Positions 56,029 through 64,000 of a DNA stretch of 64,000 nt are shown here, piece after piece. This DNA is from Beroe ovata (taxonomy: Eukaryota > Ctenophora > Nuda > Beroida > Beroidae). The stretch is from the NCBI GenBank assembly GCA_946803715.1, contig CAMPET010000162.1, positions 1-64,000 of the forward strand. The letters are read 5' to 3'. The notes beneath the pieces were generated by a model. That model ran no database searches. It was not told the DNA's origin and worked only from the letters and a program-made list of their open reading frames with translations. Position numbers and translations under genes: made by a program. Every line of letters starts with the position of its first letter. The stretch's first letter is position 1.

Positions 56029-56265
56029 CTTTCGCAATCTCTCAGCAAGTTTATCCATATCCATTCGTTCTTTCGTTTCAGTTGTGATTAAGTTTTTTTG
56101 AGGTTATTTTGTTCATAACGATTGATCCACAATTTCACTTTCCATGTTAATTGCATCATGCTGTTTCACTTGATCCACCTCCAATACTGGTCCAATATTT
56201 AGAATCCAATACTTCATTCATTTCCAACCCACTTCAAACACCCAATCTCACCATGCGATAATAGA

Positions 56266-57512
56266 ATGTCCGAATTCGAGCCCCCTCCCCCCTACACCAC
56301 ACCCACGGCGGGAGCAGCACCCCTCGGTCACATCACATACACACCACCCAGTGCCCCACCTCAGCCCAGCTTGATACAGGACTACGGTGAGAAACCAGCT
56401 GTGACCGTTTCCCCGAATGTTCAGATGGTGTCCATGACACCCGCAGTCAGCCCTCAAACAGGTACACTTTTCGGGAATTTCCGATACATAACTTAAGCAG
56501 AGGAAACCAAATAAAATTAAAACAATTTGAATTCGTTTTCGGAGTTGTTAGAAATAGTTTACACTATATCGGGAATTTCCGATGCATAATTTAAGCAGAG
56601 GTAACCAAAGAAAAGAATTTGAATTCGTTTTCGTTTTCGGAGTTGTTAGAAATAGTTTACATTGGAAACACAAGTTGTGCATTCCACCCGTGGATAACAC
56701 TGTTATCCACGGGTGGAATGCACAAGGTGGAATGCACAAGGTGTATAAGTTACTGTTATTAACAGTAACTTATACACCTTGTGGAATGGAATAACATTTT
56801 TAGGATAACGTTCCCCTTTCAGAAGTTCGTAGAGAGACCATAGTAATCAGAGAGCAGGTCCAAGCCTCTTCCAATAATCGATGTGAGTGTAGCAGCAAGT
56901 GCCATTTTGTACCAGCAGCTTAATAGCTCTATAGACTTGTGGATCTAATTAACTCAATTACAATCTTTCGACCATGACAGCTGAACATATGATTATGACC
57001 TAATTATTAATGCTAATTATCAGGGACTGCTGCGCTGAATGTGGCGATGCTGATCGCGATGCTGATAGTGATACCGACTGGCGGTGTTTGCTGGTACTTT
57101 GGGGCTGTCCGCAACATGCGGTACCTCAAGATAGGGGGCATCATGACGCAGGTTCAACCTAATATTAGGTTTTGGTCTCATCGCATGAGGCACTAGGAAG
57201 GTTCAGGTTGTTTATCATTTCTGTCTCCTCGCAGTAGGTAGTACTATACCTATAGTACTATACCTATAGCTCTATATAGTAGAGCTAGACCATAGGGGAG
57301 TCCTTTAATTCTTCGTCGGCTGTTAATCTAAGGTCAAAGATGCTCGGCTAAAAGGTGCTCTGGCATGTGATTTAGACGGTGCTCCCGGTTGCTAATTCTA
57401 TTTCCTATTACAGGCGGTGGCGTTTGCAGTAGTGGAAGTGCTCCTAGTGTTCTGGTATCTGTACATGAAGAACGCGTCTCTCAACACTGTGGCCTATGTT
57501 ACACGACCATGA
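56266..57512 (+). CDS. small two-pass membrane protein with PPxY motif
   Basis: Four exons (56266-56461, 56823-56882, 57024-57151, 57414-57512) give about 160 residues. The N-terminal 65 residues are Pro-rich with 'PPPPYTTP', a PPxY ligand for WW-domain (NEDD4-type) ubiquitin ligases. A short charged linker is followed by two hydrophobic segments ('ALNVAMLIAMLIVIP' onward, and 'AVAFAVVEVLLVFWYLYM'). The layout is reminiscent of dispanin/CD225 or other small endosomal adaptors, but no diagnostic motif allows a name. Confidence 0.7.
56468..56661. repeat. about 105-bp tandem duplication in an intron
   Basis: Two copies share 'gggaatttccgat' through 'gttgttagaaatagtttaca', with a few substitutions and small indels. 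They lie in the first intron of the PPxY protein gene. Confidence 0.8.
56675..56783. repeat. two adjacent near-perfect palindromes
   Basis: Palindrome 1 (56675-56725) has 25-base arms around one base. Palindrome 2 (56735-56783) has 24-base arms around one base. Between them is a short repeat of the end of palindrome 1 ('ggtggaatgcacaa'). They would form strong cruciforms or RNA hairpins in the intron 56462-56822. Confidence 0.9.
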
Positions 57513-58070
57513 GGGGTGGGAATGTGTGATATTGGGACATTTGTGAGGGACACCTGAACAGGCGCCACTCATAGGACATAGGACTGAAATGAATTGGACT
57601 GAAATTTACATGTTCATTTCTTATTTAACTTAGTCGGCTATTTGTAACTTAAAATATATTTGAAGCGAACTTGATTTAGTTATTTGCGAACTTAATTTAA
57701 TTATTTGCGAACTTAATCTATTTAAATTTCATTTTGAACATTCAGTAGTATTAAACCAATTCTTATTTTCACTGTTTAAGTGACAGAATGTTAATAACAG
57801 CAACTGTAATGCGAAGACAATATTGTATGAAACATTCAAACATTGTCTTTCTAATCCCGAGTCCATCATTTTCACCAACATTAGCTATTAGGATGAGAGA
57901 TTACGTCATAATGCTCGTCGTCAGTAATTTCATCAGCTCGCTGATTCAGTCGTGTCTGACTTGGCTGAGTAAGCGAAGAAATACATCTGAAAAGACGGTC
58001 TTATCAGTTGTCAATGAACGAGCGCAATTAAACTGAAAATAGACAACATTCAAACGAGCCACAGCACAAG

Positions 58071-59514
58071 TCATGACGGTACATTTGAACTTTTCCCTGC
58101 AAAACTCACTTTGAACAAGAGGATAAGTGCTGCGTGAAGTCCTGCAGCCACGCCCGTAATGATCAGTGCCATCTGTTTGGGCTCTTCTCCCAACACTTTC
58201 CACAGTGTCAGAGTCAATACACCTCCTGTGATATGTTGTGTTGTGACATAAACAATAATAAGATGACGAAGCATTTGAATATATCGGAAATACTGCTGAT
58301 ATATAATTTTACATGGAGAAATCCACATATTTTGACAAAACACGTACCACTGGTAACCAGGAGAACGATTACCAGAATCCACCTTATCCACTCGTGGTTT
58401 ATGCACAATAATAACTGTGGGGAAGAGTTCAATTGTCACTGTCAGTCAGAGTAGATGGGTTCAGAGATGCTCATTTCCATAATATCACATTTTCTCGGCT
58501 GATTTCTGTAGTTGGGAACTTACCGAAATAGGGATGAACACAGTTAGAGAATACCCGTAGAGAGACAGAGTATCTGCTAACTTGACCCCTGCATTGCTCT
58601 TTCTCCACCACAAATAGCCGGATATCAGGGCAGGGACCACAGTGACATACGTCAGAATTACACTCGCTGCTATGGTAACTGAACGGGGTTGTCAGGGTTA
58701 CAGCTGTTTCACAAATGGTTCAGAGAAATGACAATGGGTCTTATTTACATTGTTTTTCTCATTTCAAAAACAATGTTGGTCCTCCTTACCTTTCTTAAAG
58801 TCGTAAGCCCAGTCACTTTCCTTGCCAAGTGTTTGGAAGAAGTCAGCCAAGTTTCCACTTATTGCCGTTGAGAAGATCAGGGTTATGCAAACCCAAATTG
58901 GGCCGTAGAAGTCTGGAAGAGGTTTCAATCTCTCCATATAGTTCGATTTGGGGTTGGGGATGCATGCGTGCAGCAACCTTTCTAAAACCTGTGAAATGGT
59001 CATTTCATTTACTATCTGCTTGAGAAAAACTATGATTGACATTGACAGAACAACTCAGATCTAAGAAAATTAATTTGAATTCGAATCTGATGTATTACCA
59101 TTTGGTCATTGACATTGAAGAATTGTTGGTAGAACTTGAAGGACCAGAATGCAGAAGTTGTCACAGGCGTGGCCGATTGTTCTTCATCGAGAAGTTTATC
59201 AGAATCCATAGTGTTTGCAGACTCATCGGGTTCTGAAAGTGAAATCATCATCCAGTACGTTTCGATGCACAGTGCAAATGCAGGCTTTGCAACATGCACT
59301 CGATACATTTCTCCAAATGATAGATATAGTAAACGGCAAACGCTTAACAAGACTATAGAGGTCTAGCTCTAGGCAAGCACATACCATCGTAAATGTCTGC
59401 TTTAGGGATGGGTGCTGTTAGTTCATCTTCGCGTATGGATAATACCGTATTACTGAAATCCTGGAAATCTATCTGGAAATCCTCGGTACCAAGTATAGGA
59501 TCTTTGTCTGACAT
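58071..59514 (-). CDS. YIPF1/YIPF2 family Golgi membrane protein
   Basis: Six exons in transcript order: 59514-59385, 59232-59099, 58988-58790, 58678-58524, 58414-58348, 58225-58071, giving 279 residues. The acidic cytosolic N-terminus leads to 'FWSFKFYQQFFNVND', the family's hallmark just before the membrane domain. Then come 'PDFYGPIWVCITLIFSTAISGNL' and four more hydrophobic segments, including 'LYGYSLTVFIPIS' and 'WIRWILVIVLL'. YIPF proteins sit in Golgi/ER membranes, bind Rab GTPases and shape trafficking. Vertebrate YIPF1 and YIPF2 are paralogues, so a single invertebrate gene is co-orthologous. It is in the same orientation as the ZDHHC12-like gene. Confidence 0.93.
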
Positions 59515-60151
59515 GTCACTACTGAGAAGACACATATTAAGTTGTTGAGTTGAAGAAAGTTTAAATTGCTGAGGCAAAATAACTTGAAGTTCTGCCAAAC
59601 ACTCACAAAGCCGCGCACACGCGCGCGCGTAACGTAACAAACATTGAGGTAACAGTGAAAAGTAGCATCGCATGAATGTCATCGCCGCAAACGCAAACCA
59701 CCGTCATCGTGGCTATATTATTTGCCAAAATGGTACACAAACTTGGAGCATTCAACTTTCGATCAACGGAATACGAATCTTACACCTCTTAATCAAACAA
59801 GACATGATAAAGTATAGAAATTAGAAATATCAGAAAGTCGACAGATACTTCAGTTAGAAAGATAACAAACGTCTAGTTCCCCAAAATTCGAATAAACACA
59901 TGGATCATAAGTGTCAGGCTGGAAATCAGGGGTCATGTGCATAACATAAGAATTAATATTCATTGTTCATAACTGTTTACCAATGATTTATGAACTGGGT
60001 TTAATGTATTACTGAGAAATCTGTTCTTAGACTACTTTTTCATTAATGATTGGAAAGAATTCTCGCACGTGTATCGGTCGATCATACCTGTATGAATTTC
60101 TTGACTTTATCATTTGATTCCCGGGAAAAGACACCAAAACAACAACGAGCA

Positions 60152-62612
60152 TCAAGTGAGAGATTTCATGTATTTTTCCCAATTCTGGATACTGCAATAG
60201 CAGCAAAATACAACACAGTTTTTACAGTATCCGTAGTTGAATGGCGTGTTGTCTTCCGGCCATCTCTTCAGGTATGTTATCTGATGAAAGTTGAATGAGG
60301 GATCTAAATTGAAATCATTATCAAATCGATAACATAAACCATTTTATCTCTCACTATATGATACATCATACTATGACTGCCGTTTTCAATGTGTGTGTTC
60401 TGACATACTGGTTAACTATACACGTGTAAGCTTTACTTCCCTCCCCACCTCTATACTAATGGAGCTGTTCTAAAACTAACCTTACTGTGAGACACGTGTT
60501 CCCACGTGGTCATGCCGTGCAATATGAGGTAGATATGGCAGCATGCCAGTGATGTGACAGCTAGACCGCCAATGAACAGTACTAGGGCACAGAGTAGCAG
60601 TATACCGTTGTACTGTATCCACTGAATGCCCTGGCCACTGGACCGCGTGGCATACCTGAATATAGTATACAAGTGATGCACGTTGTTACTATGGTAACGT
60701 GTTGTATCACTATAGTAACGTGTAGTGGGCAAACAAGTACAGATGCACACAGGAATCAAATCTGATTGAAAACTATGCTCCTAAAATACATGTTATACGT
60801 CGCTTTCAAAGGAATAGGTATATGGCAATATGGATCGTTTTTCTATATGATAAGACATGAGCCACCTTTTCGCGTTGAATAGGATTGCGTCATTGATATA
60901 CTGACTACATGACCAGCAAATATTCGACTCTTATTACTATGCCTAGTGGCTGATATATACGGTGTAGTAACAACCTAATGAACCTAAGGGCATATATCGT
61001 GTTATCCCACACTTTCTCGTAACTATATATTACCATGGTTATCTCGTATATTACCATGCCATTGTGAGACATCTGAAGATCAGGACATCCTCCACGATGA
61101 GGAAGAAGAGAAACGGACGATGATTCCTCTCACCCACACAGTTTCCCAACCAGGGGCAGTGGTGGTCAAACCTGTGAGATGGAGTGGTGTCAAGCCTGTG
61201 AGATGCAGTGGTGTTAAGCCTGTGAGATGCAGTGGTGTCAAACCTGTGAGATGGAGTGGTGTCAAACCTGTGAGATGGAGTGGTGAAATATAACACATTA
61301 TACTTGTTACCTTCAATAATACATCTGGGAAAACACTATAATATTATAGTGTAACCCACACCTTTCTAAATGAAACTTCCAACACCTTGCACTATAATGT
61401 GTGCACCTTGACTCTCCCGGGTCCAAGCTTTTAATTTTACCTCCAAATGAGAAATGTCCTACCCAATAATGAAAGCATTTGATTCTTAAAGCGTTTGATT
61501 CATGATATAACATGTGATGTCATAAATGCTGAGATTGTGTAATGGGTAATTTGTCAGAGGAGAAATAAAGCCTTCCTACGCTTCAACTCTTACGTCAATA
61601 GATTAATTTTCGTATGAGGTAAGGTTTTAAAATGGAGCAGTTGGCCTCCAATACATCTGCATTCCATCAGATAGAATCATGCTAAGAGAAGGCCAGCAGA
61701 TAGTATCTGCTCACTGCTTGCCTTCGAAACGTGATATTTTAGCCCATTTCTGAAAATCGCAGATTTGTTCTCACCTCCTTACACATCTGTCACACTCCCT
61801 ACAGTGCTTGCTCCTCAGCGGCTGAGGTTGGTCACACCACCTGCAGTAGTATGCGTCTTCTGCCGCTATGAGGTTATCAATCTCTCCTGAATCCTGTGAT
61901 GTCGGAATTGTTGAATGTAATAAAAAATGTGTTCATATTAATTAGTAGGTAGGTATATCACCATCAGCAGGTATATCACCATTAGTAGGTATACCACCAT
62001 TAGCAGGTATATCACCATTCACTATTTTTGTCGTTATCGATACTTCACTACAACGAAGATGATTGATGAATAACGAGTGTAGATAGTACAATGAATGCAC
62101 AATATTCGAGGAACTTACATCAGTTATGATGGGAACAAACCCAGGATTCATGAGTGAAGCAATGAAGTAAAGAATGAAAGAGACAATTATCAACGAAGAG
62201 AAGAGTATTGGCTCCAAGATGTCTGAGCCAGTAGAAACAGCCCTGTAAAAGCCTGAAAATATGGAACAGAGGCTAACTACAGTTAGCAAAAGAATGGCAG
62301 TCGGATGACGGATAAATTCAATAAAGTAGAACTCACTACTATTTTGATTGAAGCATAGTCCAAATATTACAAAAAATGATAGAACTGTATGAGCCACTCT
62401 GGCACTTATCCTCTGACATCTTTTTCTTTTGTCAGTTTCCTGAAAGGATGGCACGAGTTATGGAAACGAATGCTTTTCATGCGTCTATCGTTTTAGGATA
62501 ACAACTAGGATAGTTGAAAAATGGATGAAATTGGAAATACCTCATCGTATTCTGACTTTTCAAGTATCAGCTGCATTTCTTGTTTGATGGGGTAGTCAGC
62601 AAATTGGTCCAT
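60152..62612 (-). CDS. ZDHHC12-like palmitoyltransferase
   Basis: Six phase-consistent exons in transcript order: 62612-62541, 62439-62119, 61893-61775, 61171-61055, 60655-60481, 60280-60152, giving 310 residues. Two N-terminal membrane spans precede the cysteine-rich domain: 'YYCRWC', '[15 protein letters not shown]' and, after an intron, '[17 protein letters not shown]', with an intact catalytic Cys. Two further spans are followed by '[10 protein letters not shown]' and '[11 protein letters not shown]', matching the TTxE region and C-terminal tail of ZDHHC12. It should transfer palmitate from palmitoyl-CoA to protein cysteines in the Golgi/ER. The exon bearing DHHC starts at a 3' splice site that has been amplified five times in tandem. 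Confidence 0.93.
61163..61286 (-). repeat. five tandem 24-bp copies of the DHHC-exon splice acceptor
   Basis: Each 24-bp unit carries, on the minus strand, 'catctcacag' followed by 'gtttgac'-type bases. The five potential exon starts are 61171, 61195, 61219, 61243 and 61267. Only the most downstream one (61171) joins directly to the HHC core. Because 24 is a multiple of three and the units lack in-frame stops, the other four would insert 8, 16, 24 or 32 residues in frame. Confidence 0.9.
61940..62018. repeat. short imperfect repeat, units of about 18-21 bp
   Basis: Four imperfect copies of 'aggtatatcaccattag' in the intron between the second and third coding exons of the ZDHHC12-like gene. 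Confidence 0.75.
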
Positions 62613-63016
62613 TGCAACATTTGCTATTCCAGTTATACTTGTCAGTAATGATGTTTAAAATAGCACGATACTAATAAGCAATCTATAGAAACAAATGATT
62701 TTGGTCTAATTTGCGACAAACTATGGCGTATAAAATACTAGAAAACCAGTTATTATGGAATGATAGAGTCCTACTACTTAAGAAACCATCTAGCAACGGT
62801 GTTCAAAATTTTGGGATTTCCGACCAATTTTTGCTACACATCCCCTCTGAGCAACAGTATTTATGACGATGTGAATTGCGAGGATCGAGTAACAATTCTC
62901 GATCCTGAAAACTGCGATATGTTCGCACGAGCTTTTTGGAAATCAAAAGGGAACACAGTGAAATAGCCTTGCTGTACAACGCGCATTTGATGTGCACGTG
63001 CAAAAAGTAGGTTACT

Positions 63017-64000
63017 ATGGATTCAGCGCACCGAATTAAATTTCATTCATTTCTTGCTTACACTCGATGCTACAACATGATGCTTTTCTATCTGATTTTC
63101 TTCTTGTTAGCTCGGTGCTCAACACAAGGTATTGCTACGTCTGTTTCTAGTGGTACTAGTCTAGTGCACACTATGTTTTGTTTTCGCATACATGAACATT
63201 ATGACTGCGTATAATAATCCTGTGTTGACTTCCAGTTAACAAGTTCCACATATCACATTGTTTTCAGATGACGACTGGCCGGAGAATGGACTTGACAAAC
63301 AAACTATCGATCAGAAGAATGATACCATTGAAATGAATGAACATCAGAAGGTTGATAAGCCGTCAAAAGATGAGCACGGTCACGAGAGATTAAAATCTAA
63401 TTGCAAGCGAGACGTGATTAACATTATACGGATCGATGAACCAGCGGAAAAACCAGAAATGAACATCAAAATAGTTTCCAGGAAAGCAGTGAGTACCTTA
63501 TCATCTGCATGTCTAGTTGATCGATAGATTGGATAATCAATTGTCCTTGTATTCTGGAACTCTCAGGGAAGGTACGAGATTGAATCGAACCGCCGAGTTC
63601 TCATCGTAGATCAGAACAAGACCGAAATCTCAGTCAGGTTGCCCATTTTCAGATCAACACTGCTGTTCACTGAAAAACATAGTATTACCCTCCACATATC
63701 ACATGGAACACACCATGGAATCAAGTAAGTTCGGTCATCGTCAGAAATGGCGTTCTCGTCTTGAAAATGATTGGCCTGATGCCCTGAAGTGTGAATACCT
63801 CTCTACACAGGAGTTGGGTTATGGTTGTTGTAAAGTTGAGGATGGACAAATTTGGGGAACCGTTGTTGCAAAGAAAACCACATGGATACAGGGGAAGGGT
63901 ATGTTGTCATTCTATGAAGCTTCGAAGGAGAAATTTCGCAGTGATCACTGTGTTTTTTATCCGAACAAATTCTCTCATTTTCAGTACCTGGTCTACACCG
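63017..64000 (+). CDS. secretory-pathway protein, N-terminal part (runs off the window)
   Basis: Exons 63017-63128, 63268-63488, 63567-63724, 63811-63898 and 63985 onward keep one frame. An N-terminal hydrophobic run ('MMLFYLIFFLLARCS', about residues 21-35) looks like a signal peptide. About 75 polar, charged residues follow (D/E/K-rich). Then comes a beta-rich region ('RRVLIVDQNKTEISVRL', 'SITLHISHG', 'SWVMVVVKLRM'). Such a lumenal or extracellular beta domain could precede membrane spans, but those lie outside the window. I do not recognise the family. Confidence 0.65.

Noticed and set aside
61051-61316. The 24-bp units as coding exon of the ZDHHC12-like protein
   Set aside because: Reading through would insert repeated 8-residue units between the zinc site and HHC. 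Splicing at 61171 gives the exact family sequence, so the units are best treated as intronic.
62760-62966. 68-codon plus-strand frame before the last gene
   Set aside because: No homology, no signal peptide, no splice continuity with 63017; probably 5' flank.

Overview
The window is nuclear DNA of an animal. Genes have GT-AG introns, mostly 70 to 400 bases, and the products are animal-wide orthologues: POLA2, DCAF7, PSMB2, a NOVA-type KH protein, YIPF1/2, a ZDHHC12-like enzyme and PHYHD1. A nematode PME-5-like ankyrin-WGR-PARP and genes nested inside introns point to an invertebrate, perhaps an early-branching one (ctenophore, placozoan or cnidarian). I cannot fix the phylum from sequence alone. 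Exon coordinates below were worked out by hand from splice sites and reading phase.

Layout. 55-4498 (+) is the 3' part of an unrecognised coiled-coil gene. 6219-8053 (+) is a DHHC-family palmitoyltransferase relative whose catalytic Cys is replaced by Asn. 8297-9306 is a MITE-like element with perfect 26-bp terminal inverted repeats. 9812-10690 (+) is intronless PHYHD1. 15061-20481 (+) is a 16-exon gene for a zinc finger, Tudor-like, TIR, TIR, Tudor-like protein with a MGCxxS N-terminus; a secreted ShK-domain peptide gene lies antisense in one of its introns. 21119-26160 (-) is POLA2, with a TATA-driven secreted-protein gene antisense in an intron. 26795-31669 (-) holds a C2H2 zinc finger protein, DCAF7 and a glutaredoxin-DEP-DUF547 protein. 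34246-36825 (-) is a NOVA-like protein and 38003-39194 (-) is PSMB2. 40337-50790 (+) is a 2,296-residue ankyrin-WGR-PARP. 52891-54012 (+) is an orphan 7TM receptor. 55195-56028 (+) and 56266-57512 (+) are small unrecognised proteins. 58071-59514 (-) is YIPF1/2 and 60152-62612 (-) is ZDHHC12-like. 63017 to the end (+) is a partial secretory-pathway gene.

Six single 'n' bases occur. Four of them (12826, 26463, 52285, 55017) separate near-identical flanking copies, as expected for contig ends or haplotypes joined without merging. The apparent duplicated receptor, small nuclear protein and 1.3-kb repeat are therefore probably assembly artefacts.

The most novel material is the zinc finger-Tudor-TIR-TIR-Tudor protein (both TIRs keep the Glu used by NAD-cleaving TIRs), the DHHN pseudoenzyme, an acidic insertion just before the PARP catalytic Glu, and tandem duplications sitting on 3' splice sites at three loci. 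The TIR protein and the PARP are 20 kb apart and both potentially use NAD+, but nothing in the sequence shows that they act together.
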